A DNA stretch of 64,000 bases from Lamellibrachia columna (GCA_963662155.1 OY759262.1:12542782-12606781); one strand, 5' to 3'. Positions 9,961 through 22,977 are shown, counted from the stretch's first letter. Notes: generated from the letters alone by a model not told the origin. Translations and numbers: made by a program.

Positions 9961-11542
9961 CCATTTCAAAGATATTAAATTACAAATGTAATTGAATAAT
10001 TGTGATCACATACTACTAGTAATGTACTGTTCATTCACTAGATGTCAGGTTTTCTGTATTACTTATTCTATGGTATATTCTGTTGTCTCCTCGTGGTTGT
10101 GTCAATTTCAAGCCACAGTTTTAACCTAGAGCAAATTATTTTATTTTAGTGCAACAGTTAATCAGGTTGAACTACTGTATCAACAGCAACTGAATTTTTT
10201 TTCAGAAAAGCTATGTGTCTTTGAATTATTATTGTAGGACATGTTTGTGTTAGAACAGCATCTTAGGTGTGCCTGGATTAATGATCCCAACAAAGTTACA
10301 TGTTGATTCTTGATTTACTGATGTGATTCACAATATAAATCAGTACAGGACGACGACTATAAATTATAGTCAATCACCCCAGTAGGGGCGTAGTTCCTGC
10401 AGGGCATTAAACTGATCCGTGATACTGATCCATTTCGGAACAAATGACTTCAGATTTAAAATTGACCCACAACAACTGTTTATGAGTAAGTTTGTCGTCT
10501 AATAGTTGGCGATATTGTCCGAAATCAACATGCACACATGTCATATAATGTTATGGTTTTCATCACAAAACATTTTTTATTTATGCATGATTTTCAAGTA
10601 ACTTTAATAGTGATATATGTATGATGATTATACATGTTAAATATGTGTATATTGTACGTGTTTATTGCGTTTTAATAATGTTCCAAATATCCTGGCATGG
10701 ATCCTCGCCTTTTATTAACTAGACAGGCGAGCCTCTTGCCTATCGTAAATGACTTGTGTAATTTCATGTAAATTTATAATATGAGTAATGATTTTATCGG
10801 ATATGTAAAATTTCTGTTTTGGAACAGGAACTTATTTATGGTTTTGGGGATGACAGTATTGGTAAACTGATTGTTACTGCATGGTGTTTGGTAATTTATT
10901 TTTTAACCAGAAAATATGTGTTTTATATTATAGTATTGTTAGTGTACAATTTTGCAGGTTTTTAACAATTTATGGTAAGTCTGTTGATATGAGGATACCA
11001 TTACATAAGTAGCTGCATCAAAAGTATTTTTTTTTATAAAATACTATGCGGTGCAAGAATTTCAAGTTACATGTAAAATTGTGAACATTCCTTTAAAAAA
11101 GTTGTGTTTTAAGCAGTGCAAAGTTAGTATCGGTCTCGTCGCTGTTTGCTGGCATGCCAGCTGAATAGAATAGAATAGAATAGACTCAATGTCACAACGA
11201 TTTGAAAGACCATGAAAAAAAACAGAACCAACAAACCACGCTCTCTTGGAATTGCCGAACATTTGCCACACTCAGACAAAATGATGGAACATGACCAGTT
11301 GGCTAACGTTCATTGTAGAATGTTGGAAGTCTTAACAGAGTAAACACTGGCAGCCTGTAGCAGGTGTTACTGTTAACTTGAACAGGTGAGGCGACTGATC
11401 TTGAAAGGTGCTCACCACTAGTTTTTCAAAGGAGTTCGTTCACTCAGGCATGTGCTGAGGTGGATAAAGAAAATGTAATGGCGAACCAGGAACCTTGAGT
11501 TCTGGTGGTGGGAAAAAAGTGGGACACACTCGTACACACGCA

Positions 11543-11546
<4 letters not shown>
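9961..11546. other. No gene seen; minor (AATAG)n at 11163-11184
   Basis: AT-rich sequence with many homopolymer runs. The only structure found is four copies of the pentamer GAATA near 11165. Confidence 0.4.

Positions 11547-11638
<92 letters not shown>
11547..11638. repeat. (CA)n microsatellite
   Basis: About 46 uninterrupted CA dinucleotides, followed by degenerate CA-rich sequence to about 11820. The Cys-Val and His-Thr reading frames across it are not genes. Confidence 0.97.
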
Positions 11639-11640
<2 letters not shown>

Positions 11641-12414
11641 CTCATACCTTCATGCACCCATGCACATATTATATGTACACAAACATACATACTACGCATG
11701 TATGGTGCATTCATGCACACAGAACATCTTTTTCACACATGTATAGATGTTTGTGTGGAAGCATGCGTGTGTGTGCGTACACAATATGTATAAATGTGTG
11801 TACATGCGCACACACACAAATAGTTGCAGTGCATTTTGGTTGATTGAAGCAACATTGTTGGGCTGGGAGCAGCTAAATCATAAGTGTAATACAGAGTGTA
11901 ATCATAAGTGTAATCACAAATAATCAAATAATGCAGCCAGAGACTCATTCTTTCAAGCTTCCGGAATCTTGGTGCAGCAGCGACTTGAAATTGGTGTAGA
12001 GAATTTGCAGAAAAAAGTTGTACTGTATACACAAACTTCTTATAGACATATATTAAGAAACTGTTTTTGTTAACAGAGGCAGTATTTTTCCCAGACTCAA
12101 ATTCAATGAGTGATAAGGGGGAGTTTGTTTACAGGTTGTGAATTAAACTGGTGTACCAAACTATCATATACATTGTTAAATATATATTAGATAAAGTGAT
12201 ACATTTACATAAATTACATACATAAGGTAATATCTGACATAGTTGTAGTAAACGATTTCAGTAAAAAGGAATTAACAGCAGGATTTTAGCGTAAGTTGGT
12301 TTACACTGACTTCGTTGTTTTGTTTACACAGTGTTCTCCATATTCGCTAGGTGGCTCATGCGAGCTTAGTAGGAAAGACATAGTTAGCAAGTATATTAGC
12401 CTAAAGTGTCATTT

Positions 12415-13658
12415 TGAACACAAAAACAGCCTTATTCAAGGCTAATGTAGCAATCAGATTATTAAGTCTAAATGTTGTGATGGCGCCGTGCAAACAACAT
12501 GTAAAGGCCTCCAGGCATTTAATATGCAGTAGTTGTAGCAACTGGGTGGACTTCGTCAAGTCCGGGTGTGAGAAGTCCTGGGCTGAGGTTCAGGCGGATA
12601 GTTTTAGTTTTTAGAGTAGGGGATGTACGAGGATGAAGGAACTTGAGGTGGAGTTAGAACAGCTGAGGCTGCTTGTTGTGGCAGTGGTGGGAAGGGAGCA
12701 GGTGAGTGGTGCCAGTGGTTCTGGTGGGGGGGACAGTAGATGATAAACTGGGGGAAGAGATGCTATGGAGAGCTCACATCAACCTGGAAGGAGGCTGAGA
12801 GAAGATAAGGTGACAGGTCATAGGGAGACAGGACGTAAGGAGATGGGACGTAGGGAGACAGGACGAAAGGAGACGAGAAGGAAAGAAATGGGAGGGAAGA
12901 CAAATGGATCGAAGGAAAGGGGAGTGGGGGAGATAGTAGCGAAGGAGTTGGGGGGATGAGACGATAGTTAAGGCAATGGGAGTGAGGGAGACGGGAGGGA
13001 AGGTGTCAGGAGGGAAAGCGACGGGAGCGCAAGTTAGCCAGGAGACGGGAGGGAAAGGTGACAGGTTGATGAGTGAGAGAGAGCCTGATAACAGTCTGCC
13101 ACCAAGTGACAAGGCTGCAGGACAGAATGTGATGGAGGGGATCCATCGGAAGAGCTATTCCGAGGCAGTGATAGAGGGGGTGAGAAAGAGAGCGAGGGTG
13201 TTTGTGGGGGACTCAATAGTTAGGAAGACCGACAGAGTCTTAAACAAGGGAGATGACGTGGTAGTTTGCTTGTAGGGAGGGACAAATAACGTAGAGAGGG
13301 AGGGTACAACTGCCATAGTTAGGAAATACAGGAATTTGGTCAGAACTCTAAAGCAGACACGGGTTGAGCAGGTAATACTGTCAGGGATTTTACCAGTAAT
13401 AGGAAGGAGGAGTCCTAGATATCGAAATCGCCGGGGATGGCAATTAACATGCTAGTCGAGAAGCTATGTAGGGAAGAGGAAGTTGGTTTTGTAGATTTGT
13501 GGGGAAGTTTTGTTGGAAGGGCTGATATATATATGAAGGACGGGCTTCATCTAAGTGGAAAGGGGGCAGCAGTATTTACGGATGGACTCACAGCAGCAGT
13601 AAACAGTAGCATGGGTAGCATAACTAATATGTTTGGTAGTAAACACTATTTAAACTAG
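12415..13658 (+). pseudogene. CR1 ORF1 remnant (zinc finger, coiled coil, SGNH esterase)
   Basis: The first part reads ICSSCSNWVDFVKSGC and, past a stop at 12612, SRGCTRMKELEVELEQLRLL. This is a PHD-like zinc finger with the first Cys of CRGC mutated, running into a short coiled coil. A purine-rich degenerate linker (12780-13090, GGGAGACAGGACG-like units) follows. The esterase part then has FVGDSIVRKTDRVL (block I with the nucleophile Ser), a stop, GGTNNVERE (block III) and DGLHLSGKGAAVF (block V with the Asp-x-x-His pair). Known CR1 ORF1 proteins have this composition. At least two in-frame stops and frameshifts near 13430 make it non-functional. Confidence 0.8.
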
Positions 13659-13754
13659 AAGTGCAGGGGGGTTACTTAGATATTCCTCAAGCAGGACAAG
13701 AGGCCATTAGTACAGATAAACCAATAACAAGATGTTCGAAAAACATGTCTGAAG

Positions 13755-15523
13755 CAGGTTATAGATGTGTGTGTTTAAATGCTAGGAGTATAGTAAATAA
13801 GAAAAACGAATTAAACATTATGGTAAAAGATATTGACCCTCACCTAATTGGCATTACCGAATCATGGGCCAACACAGACATAACAGATGCTGAATTAGGA
13901 TTGACAGGATACGTAACGTAAAATAAAAATTAACTATTGGATTAGTTTACCGAAGTCCAAACATAAACAAAGAGGATAACACAAAATGCTATAAAGGAAG
14001 TTAGTAAAGGGGAATGTATCATAATGGGAGATTTTAACCATGGACACATACAATGGAAATCTCTAGAGAGTACAGGGGGTGAGAACCAACAATTTAAATT
14101 TTTTTTCAGGATAGCTTCCTTACTCAGCACGTGCTAGAACCAACCAGGGGAGAAAATATATTAGATATAGTTTTATCATCACAAAAAGATTTAGTGGACA
14201 ATGTAAAAATACATGAACCATTGGGTAACAGTGACCACAATCAAATACATTTTGACATCAATGTAAAATCAGAAAGTAAAAATAAAAAAACTTATAGGAG
14301 AAACTTCCACAAAGGTAACTATAAAGATATGAGAAAATACTTAGCAAAGCTAGATTGGAATAACATGCTGATGAATTAGAACGCAACTGAATGTTGGAAT
14401 ATTCTCAAATATGAAATTGAGAGTATCATCGATAAATTTGTTCCCTTAAAAACAAGGAAAACGGTCTAGAAAGAAACACTTGTCAAAAGAAGCTATTAGA
14501 AAAATAGTGTTTAAGCAAACTATGTGGAGGGTTTATAGGCGTACCAGAAAGGATGAAGACTATGCAAATTACAAAGAGGCACTTAACCTAGCTACAACTG
14601 AAATTAGAAAATCTAAAAGAACCTTTAAAAAAAAATTGGCAGGTAATATAAAAAAATACAGCAAGAGTTTCTATGCTTATGTAAGGAGTAAACAGAAAGT
14701 TCGAGATAAGGTCGGACCACTGGAAAACAACAGGGGAAACATAATTTCAGATGGGTTTCAAATGGCAGAGGTCCTGAATGACTATTTCAGCTCAGCTTTT
14801 ATCACAGAAGATATCAGTTCACTTCCAGTTCCATTTACTAAATTTGCGGGCAATAAATCAGAACATTTAGGGCAGTTATTTGTAACTCCTGAAATGATAG
14901 CAAAGAAAATTAAGAAGATGAAAGATAATAAATCACCTGGAGTTGATGGGATACCACCAAAACTGCTTAAGAGAATTGTTGAGCAAATTAGTACACCACT
15001 TGCAAAATTGTTTAACTTGTCACTAGAAGAAGGAATAGTTCTTTCAGAATACAAAGAGGCAAACATTACCCCGCTATTTAAGAAGGGATCGAGGAACAAG
15101 CCAGAAAATTACAGACCAGTGAGTTTAACATCAGTTGTATGTAAATTACTCAAAACATTAATTAGAGACCACATGGTGGAATTCCTTGTAAAACATAAAT
15201 TAATAAATACATCTCAACATGGGTTCCTAAAAACAAGGTCATGTCTAACCAATCTCTTATGTTTTTTTGAAGAAATTACAATGTGGGTAGACGACGGGTC
15301 ACCAGTGGATGTTGTCTACTTAGATTTTTAGAAAGCTTTCGATAAAGTGCAACATCAAAGATTGTTACTTAAACTAAAAGCCCATGATATAGTCAACTGG
15401 ATAGAAAAGTGGCTTACACACAGAAGACAGAGAGTAATAGTAGATGGTGAGATTTCAAACTGGAAATCGGTTTTGAGTGGGGTACAACAGGGATCAGTAT
15501 TAGGCCCTATACTGTTTTTAATA

Positions 15524-15584
<61 letters not shown>

Positions 15585-16424
15585 GAAGAAGACATATCTA
15601 GCAAAGTACTCAAATTTGCAGATGACACAAAACTATTCAGAAAGGTTACTAATGATACAGATAAACAAAGTTTACAGGATGATCTAGATAAATTAGTTAA
15701 ATGGTCAGAAAAATGGCAAATGTTATTAAATTTTGGGGAGTGTAAATGTATACACATAGGACATGGAAACATGGACTAAGAATATAAAATGGGGGATGCT
15801 GTACTAGGTAGAACCACACATGAAAAGGACTTAGGAGTAACATTTAGTGCTGACATGAAAGTTTCAGAGCAATGTGGTATTGCTGCTTCGAAAGGAAATC
15901 AAATTCTAGGGCTAATTAGGAGAACTATCATGTATAAGGAGAAACAGCTAATTGTACCCCTGTACAAAGCAATAGTTAGACCACATTTGGAATATTGGAT
16001 TCAGGCATGGAGGCCGTATCGTAAAAAGGACATAGACATGCTAGAAAGAATACAATGAAGAGCAACTAAAATGATTCCAGAATTGAGAGACCTTAGTTAC
16101 GAAAGTCGCTTATTACAATGTGGTTTGACAACACTAGAGACCAGGAGACTAAGAGGAGACCAAATAGAAATGTTTAAAATAATGAACCATTATGAGGATG
16201 TTGATAAGAATATGTCCTTCAGACTTAAAGAAGGCAGTAGAACCAGAGGACACAAAGCAGCATTAGTTAAGGTGCTGTGTAGGTTGGACATGAGAAAGTA
16301 CTCTTTCTCAAAGAGGGTTATAAATGAATGGAACAAACTGCCAAATGATTGTGTTAATGCTAGTGCTGTGAATATGTTTAAAAATAGAAGTGACAGATAT
16401 TTGATAAGGGTGGGCTACACATAG
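13755..16424 (+). pseudogene. CR1 ORF2 remnant (APE endonuclease and reverse transcriptase)
   Basis: The endonuclease starts CLNARSIVNKKNELN, then DPHLIGITESW. A deletion near 13921-13935 removes the middle, and it resumes with IGLVYRSPN, MGDFNHGHIQW and LGNSDHNQIHFD. The reverse transcriptase spans 14480-16424: SPGVDGIPPKLL, ITPLFKKGSRNKPENYRPVS, VYLDF-stop-KAFDKVQH (TAG in motif A), SGVQQGSVLGPILFLIY (motif B), FADDTKLF (motif C, intact Asp pair), then LGVTFSADMKV and the C-terminal DRYLIRVGYT. The TA tract at 15519-15580 has replaced the IYINDLE segment between motifs B and C. Clearly inactive. Confidence 0.9.
15519..15580. repeat. (TA)n microsatellite inside the CR1 reverse transcriptase
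   Basis: About 30 TA dinucleotides sit where the codons for I-Y-I-N-D-L would be. The tract probably arose by slippage in that AT-rich codon run. Confidence 0.95.
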
Positions 16425-16525
16425 ATGAGAAAATTGTTGGACTCTCGATAAGCCAATGGCTTCCTTGTCCACTTGCCATCTGGAACTTGTTGTTTGGGAT
16501 GGCAGTCTTGTTAAATCTTGAGACA

Positions 16526-17387
16526 GTTGCAGGATGACCGGCAGTTACAGGGAACAATGAGGGGTGTACAGCCAAAGTGACTGATAAATCACCAGTGGTT
16601 GGTGTTGACATTGTGGGTCCCTCGAATTACCCCAGTAACTGCAGCTGGGCCTTCATTACTGCTAAACAATTATTACAGGGTAACAATGACTTGTCAGTGG
16701 CTACTGGACCACCAGGATAAGTTACAGGGTATGCACCCCCTCCCCTGGAGCAAGCCTCCTTTGTTACCTGTTAAGTGGCACTACATTTAAACTACAACAG
16801 TCTCTCCTGCAGATGGATAGCTGACTAATTACAGGGGTAACCCATGGTGCCCAGGGGGTGTTTCACCAGATATTAGTTGAGTCCACCCACAAGTGTCACA
16901 GGGCTGTAATAAACACCCCATGCCCTTGCAACTGTGATTATTCCACTAAGGTGAGTGTTTGGTCATTAAATGTGGAATGTTCATTGTAACAACTGGACAG
17001 GAATGGCCTAGAAGCTGCCCACCCCCCCCCCTGCACGTATTCCAGGTATGTGTTTCATAAAACCAGCCAAAGATGGTGGGCTATACTAGGAACAGGGCCC
17101 ACTTCTAGCCCTAATTGGTTCACCCCCATTCTCGCAATCTAGTGGATGATTCTGTTGTCCAGTTTTTGTTGTCTCCTTTTCTGGTTAGTTCTGATTCCTC
17201 CACTCTCTTTTCACTTCCCCAGTCATCTTCCCGTCCAGTGTCACATTTGCATCTCTTCCTATCACCCTCCTCTTTTCCTGTGTCTATCCTCATTCACTTA
17301 CTGTTATCTCCCCTAACTTACCTCCCAGTCTCTTTCCGTGTGACCTGTTCCCATCTTCTCCTCAAGGTCAAGTAACAAAACAGAATT
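16526..17387. other. No gene seen
   Basis: Moderately GC-rich, with a C run at 17020-17032 and pyrimidine-rich sequence from 17110 to 17360. No coding exon or RNA gene is recognised. Confidence 0.4.
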
Positions 17388-17448
17388 ACATAACACCACA
17401 ACTGCATATGCCCCGAATTCTTAACCAGATTAATCGCAATCATAAACG
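17388..17448 (+). repeat. 61-bp direct repeat, left copy
   Basis: Identical by eye to 18144-18204 (starts ACATAACACCACAACTG, ends CAATCATAAACG), 756 bases apart. Confidence 0.9.
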
Positions 17449-18143
17449 TGTTTTTCAGCGAGCCCACAGCAATATGTCACTTAATCCCAATTTGATAACT
17501 AGAAAAACAAACTGGTGACCTTGCAATAACATCCACGTGCCACTGCAGCCAGATAATACACACATATCTCACACTTCTTATACATGAACCACAGCATTTT
17601 ATCTTCACAATAACACATCAAATTTTATAATGCAGCGCTGTGAAAACACCCCGCCTACTATTAAACAATTAATCAACCGATTACGACAGATGTCCAACTA
17701 GATTAAGATACAGTCCCTCTGATGTCTGTTTCATTGCATCATTGCATCCTACAAAACATCCATTAAAAGCATTTTTGTTTAACATATGCTAAAAAATATA
17801 TAACAGGTGTCACCCAGACAAAAAAGAAGTTTGAAAATTGAGGTGTCGATAGTAAGTGAAAGGACAGTAAGTGAATGCATTCCATTTCGAGTGACATGTC
17901 TTGTGGCACAGCTGGGGTTTTGTTTTCGCACATACATTTCCTGTTTGTGAGACACCCTCCTATCACTTGTGTCACGCTTTTTTGTAAACCGATGATGAAT
18001 GAGTAGGATGTAATTCACAGGCATATACTTTACACTTTGTGTGCATAAAAAGGCAGCAGCCATCATTATGCAACATATTGTGTTTGCACCAATGGTCATG
18101 TGTAAAAGGAACAAGATGTTATTCTTGCTTCGCTTTTTTTGTC

Positions 18144-18204
18144 ACATAACACCACAACTGCATATGCCCCGAATTCTTAACCAGATTAATCGCAATCATA
18201 AACG
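18144..18204 (+). repeat. 61-bp direct repeat, right copy
   Basis: Second copy of the 17388-17448 sequence. It ends 12 bases before the 79-bp satellite begins and is preceded by TTTTTTTGTCAC, resembling the satellite unit's CTTTTGTCACATTATA. Confidence 0.9.
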
Positions 18205-18216
18205 AAAAGCTAACTG

Positions 18217-19745
18217 TTCATTGGTGCAATGGGGTGCAGTTAAGGGTGCATTCTTAGTGTCTCAGTTGTGTTGCTTCTTTTGTCACATTATACAGTTCAT
18301 TGGTGCAATGGGGTGCAGTTAAGGGTGGATTCTTAGTGTCTCAGTTGTGTTGCTTCTTTTGTCACATTATACAGTTCATTGGTGCAATGGGGTGCAGTTA
18401 AGGGTGCATTCTTAGTGTCTCAGTTGCATTGCTTCTTTTGTCACATTATACAGTTCATTGGTGCAATGGGGTGCAGTTAAGGGTGCATTCTTAGTGTCTC
18501 AGTTGTGTTGCTTCTTTTGTCACATTATACAGTTCATTGGTGCAATGGGGTGCAGTTAAGGGTGCATTCTTAGTGTCTCAGTTGCATTGCTTCTTTTGTC
18601 ACATTATACAGTTCATTGGTGCAATGGGGTGCAGTTAAGGGTGCATTCTTAGTGTCTCAGTTGCATTGCTTCTTTTGTCACATTATACAGTTCATTGGTG
18701 CAATGGGGTGCAGTTAAGGGTGCACTCTTAGTGTCTCAGTTGCATTGCTTCTTTTGTCACATTATACAGTTCATTGGTGCAGTTAAGGGTGCAATCTTAG
18801 TGTCTCAGTTGCATTGCTTCTTTTGTCACATTATACAGTTCATTGGTGCAATGGGGTGCAGTTAAGGGTGCACTCTTAGTGTCTCAGTTGCATTGCTTCT
18901 TTTGTCACATTATACAGTTCATTGGTGCAATGGGGTGCAGTTAAGGGTGCATTCTTAGTGTCTCAGTTGCATTGCTTCTTTTGTCACATTATACAGTTCA
19001 TTGGTGCAATGGGGTGCAGTTAAGGGTGCATTCTTAGTGTCTCAGTTGCATTGCTTCTTTTGTCACATTATACAGTGCATTGGGGTGCAGTTAAGGGTGC
19101 ACTCTTAGGGTATCAGTTGCGTTGCTTCTTTTGTTACATTATACAGTGCATTGGTGCAATGGGGTGCAGTTAAGGGTGCACTCTTAGTGTCTCAGTTGCA
19201 TTGCTTCTTTTGTCACATTATACAGTTCATTGGTGCAATGGGGTGCAGTTAAGGGTGCATTCTTAGTGTCTCAGTTGCATTGCTTCTTTTGTCACATTAT
19301 ACATTGCATTGGGGTGCAGTTAAGGGTGCACTCTTAGTGTATCAGTTGCGTTGCTTCTTTTGTTACATTATACAGTGCATTGGTGCAATGGGGTGCAGTT
19401 AAGGGTGTACTCTTAGTGTCTCAGTTGCATTGCTTCTTTTGTCACATTATACAATGCATTGGTGCAATGGGGTGCAGTTAAGGGTGCACTCTTAGTGTCT
19501 CAGTTGTGTTGCTTCTTTTGTCACATTATACAGTGCATTGGTGCAATAGCGTGCAGTTAAGGGTGCACTCTTAGTGTCTCAGTTGCGTTGCTTCTTTTGT
19601 CACATTATACAGTGCATTGGTGCAATGGGGTGCAGTTAAGGGTGCACTCTTAGTGTCTCAGTTGCATTGCTTCTTTTGTCACATATACAGTGCATGGTGA
19701 ATTGGGGTGTATTTAAAGGGGCACTCTTAGCATCTCAGTTGCACT
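18217..19745 (+). repeat. 79-bp satellite array, about 19 copies
   Basis: Unit begins CAGTTCATTGGTGCAATGGG and contains GTGCAGTTAAGGGTGCA and GCTTCTTTTGTCACATTAT. Spacing of successive units is exactly 79 bases in the first copies. Some later units lack about 12 to 17 bases around GTGCAATGG. Variant positions (TTGTGTTG or TTGCATTG; CATTCTTAG or CACTCTTAG) alternate in blocks, as expected for turnover by unequal exchange. The last copies are degenerate. Confidence 0.97.
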
Positions 19746-20809
19746 GATTATGAGGCAAACACAATGACAGGAACGGTGCGTGCCATTTTCACTGGTGTTG
19801 CAACGTATTACCAGTATACCAGCATATTATAGGCCTTATATATATTTTTATTTTTGCATTTCCAACTTGTGAAAGGTGAGCTGAATTGTGAGCTTTGATT
19901 GAACCAGATCCAGTCACTAATCTTTATTATTATTAATTGTTCATGGTTCAGGTTTTAGTAATTCTCTGATGTCTTTGTGTGTTTAATTATTTACTTAAAA
20001 CTCCACCCTCGACTGATTTAGCCTATTGCAAATTCAGTTCGTTGATATCCAAATACATAAATTGTGTTAATAGTTTCAACGTAATAAAAAAAATTCAAAT
20101 CATTGAAAGAATTTTAGTTGTTAGATCTAGTATGGTTTAAAATAGTAGATATCTTCTTCCAGGTATGAGAAAAATGCAATATCAGTTAATGTTGCAAGCT
20201 GGAGATCTTCTGTCTGAAAATCTCCAAACTTGGTGCTGTAGCTGCGTTGGCTGGCAGGTTATTTCAATTGGCTATGGGATACAAAGCTATACTGGATGAA
20301 TTGCTTAGTGATTAGGGGAAGTTGAAAAGCTTCAGAATGCGTATGTTGGGAGGGTCTCACCAGACAAAGCGGATGTCGGTTCTCCTTTGTTGGAGGCTGT
20401 GCCAGTGCAAGTATTTGATCATAGTGGTGACACTTGCTTCACGGTTGTAGTTGTTACAAACATACCATATCCAAAATGGTAAACGCTGTGCGTGTCAGTG
20501 CTGATTGGGCATGACTTCCATCCTCTCACCGATTACATGACAAAGTTACGAAAGTTTTCAGCATTCCCATTTTCACTTCACTGTTTGACCATACTTTATT
20601 TAATTTAATAGTATGTTTGACGATTTTACAAATCCTACATACAAAAGTTGCACCAAAGAGCTAGCATGTTGCAGTGGATACTAGGTAGGTTTGATTTTTT
20701 GCAAAAAAAATAAATTTGAAATGAGACTAACAAACAAATTGAATTGAAGAACCAAAACAAGCACAATATATTGCAATGCGTGTTGACATACAGTTTTCTG
20801 TATCGCAAT
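19746..20809. other. No gene seen
   Basis: AT-rich, with no supported exon. The segment 20160-20480 looks locally less AT-rich, but no family could be recognised in any frame. Confidence 0.35.
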
Positions 20810-21062
20810 ATATTGCGATGCGAAAGGTTCGGCAATATCCACCATAATTTCCACAGTGTCTTCGCAGCTTGGTCTGTCTGCTGCTGTGCGTAGCAGGGTC
20901 GGTAAATGTTGCTTGGTCCATTTCTGTATATATTATCCAGCCAGATTATTTTCTGGTGGCCCCGTCTTCTCTTGTCTTCTAGGGTGTCTTGCAGGATGGT
21001 TTTTGCAATGGTTTTGTGTTGAGTTATGTGGCCAAACCAGGAGGGATAGGATGACCCTTATA
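20810..21062 (-). pseudogene. LINE ORF2 C-terminal fragment
   Basis: On the minus strand, frame-corrected reading gives FGHITR-like wording, KTILQDTLEDKRRRGHQK and IIWLDNIYRNGPS. This matches the well-known C-terminal segment of many animal LINE ORF2 proteins (WFGH, LEGKRRRGRQ, W-DNI). Frameshifts and stops interrupt it and no reverse transcriptase core is attached. Confidence 0.7.
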
Positions 21063-22035
21063 TAATAGGTTTAATAACCAGTAGGCATGGAGACTTTTAA
21101 TGGAAACACCTATAGTGATAGAGCATCTAGATGTTGTGCTCAAGCAATTATTTGATGGATCAGAATCGAAGCGGTTCCATTACACGCAGCCTTGTCAGTA
21201 TAATCATATCGAGACATTTAAAGTGGAGGTGATCAATTGGCTGGCATTGTTCGCCTAAGTACTGCCAACCCATTAAACACTCCAACCGAAAAACCACCAC
21301 ACAACTGTGGCATAGATGGGCATTCCAGACGTAACTGCTTTTCAGAGAATTCCATTAAAAGTACGCTTTTGTAACACGTGATTGAGATAGTGAATGTGCC
21401 ACAGTAACACACTTAAAATCACATTTCAAGTAAAAGATTTACACACGGAATACAAGCAAAGTGGGGTGCGAACTGCCAGTCACATGTCTAGCGGCTTGCT
21501 AATTGTCCACTTCCTATTCAGAAGGAATTTCTAAGATGCAATAATTCTGCAAGGCATGAGAAGTCATAAACTACATGGCGACTCAGTGAAATTAGTCTTT
21601 TACTTGTTTGCACTCAGATGCTCTGCGAATCTGAGAGATGCAGACCCAAGTTTGACCCTGGTGGCATTTATTTCCCTGGATGATTTACTTGATAAAAGTA
21701 ATGCAGGATATGGCTCCAGCATATTCTATACTGACAACTTTATCTTTATATACTGATTTTAGATTGCAAACTCTTTGGTTTTGATGTGCCTCTGAGCTTG
21801 GCTTCCCACGGCACCATACAAGTCTGTATTGTATTGTAAAGACAGTTTTTGTGAACTTACGTTCAGGTGTCAAACTTCAAAATTTATTTCCTTTACAGAG
21901 GGCTGAACAGTGTGAATTTATCTTTATTAAAGATATTCATGAGTTCAGTATTGTAAATTCATATTTTTATCGAAGCACCACAAAAAAAATTATTTTTATC
22001 AATACACAACTGAAAATTAGTAAATACGTTTGTTG
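21063..22035. other. No gene seen
   Basis: Nothing recognisable in either strand beyond short chance reading frames. Confidence 0.35.
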
Positions 22036-22212
22036 ACATTTCATTCACAGTCTGGATATCTTCCAACTTACCACCAGGCAGAAGGAAGGAAGGAAGGAGG
22101 GGTCCAACGTGATGATTGACAATACCTCCCACATGTCTATGACAATCTATTGACTGCCTATTCCATCTGGTGGTCTGTCTGAAGATGTCCACAGACTGCG
22201 GATGGAATGTCA
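22036..22212. repeat. Imperfect 50-bp inverted repeat (hairpin or foldback element)
   Basis: The left arm CATTCACAGTCTGGATATCTTC and the continuing CCACCAGGCAGAAGG pair imperfectly with the right arm, which reverse complements to CATCCGCAGTCTGTGGACATCTTC and CCACCAGATGGAAT. The loop is about 75 bases. It may be a small MITE or foldback element. No target duplication was identified. Confidence 0.65.
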
Positions 22213-22977
22213 ATAAAGTAAAAATTAATTTTTGGGGTTGTGCATCAATGAAGATGTATCAGTGAATTCACCTACCAATGCAAAATGCCCCATTGTTGTG
22301 GAAACTCGCATGAGCCGAGGACATGTCTGGGGTACGGGGAGCATACCTTAATCCTTATCTACTCTAACACGTCAGTTGTCACCACTCCCACATCGTAATG
22401 ATCTGGTGTCTGGCTGCACATGCAGTGTTTTGGTTTAATTATCTGGATGGTGTTTGCACGTCTTACAAGTGCTGCATGTAAACTCGTCTTCTGAGATTGT
22501 CGCTATTGAAGTACGAGACATTTTTATTGTTGCATTTACGACAAGACATTTGAGTCACCCTTTGTTGAAGAGAACCTCCAGAGTTATTGGGTCCCGGGTG
22601 CAGTTTTCCCACAGTCTCTAGCCATGTGTACGGCTGCCATGCCACAGGTAGAATAGAAACCAGTTGTGTGGCATACAACTGGGGTTTCTGCCCGGGGCAT
22701 TTCTATCTGTCAAAATGTTTCTTCCTTAAAATATCGGTAGAAGCTTTATCTGTACAGTTTGACTGGGTCTATTATCTGTCAAAACATTTCTTCCTTAACA
22801 CTTCTGTAATTATTTTACTTCGAGTAATTGTTTTATTTGGAATATTGGTTTCATAACTTGATGTTGAGTATCCTGGGAGCTTAAAAAGCTGTTTTAAGTA
22901 CTTCTCTATGTGATCCTTTTCACTTCTACCAATGTGCTTCATTTTAATTATATTTATTTTGAAGTTTAACAAGATTT

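Larger units (their letters stand above)
12330..16525 (+). mobile_element. CR1-type non-LTR retrotransposon, nearly complete but inactive
   Basis: Carries the two-ORF layout of CR1 LINEs. ORF1 has a Cys-rich zinc finger, a coiled coil and an SGNH esterase. ORF2 has an APE endonuclease and a reverse transcriptase. The 3' end has the tail shared with fragments at 5050, 5540, 22978 and 41508, closing in short TCTTGTTAAA-like repeats. There are many stops and frameshifts, an endonuclease deletion near 13921-13935 and a (TA)n tract inside the reverse transcriptase. The 5' boundary is approximate. Confidence 0.85.
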
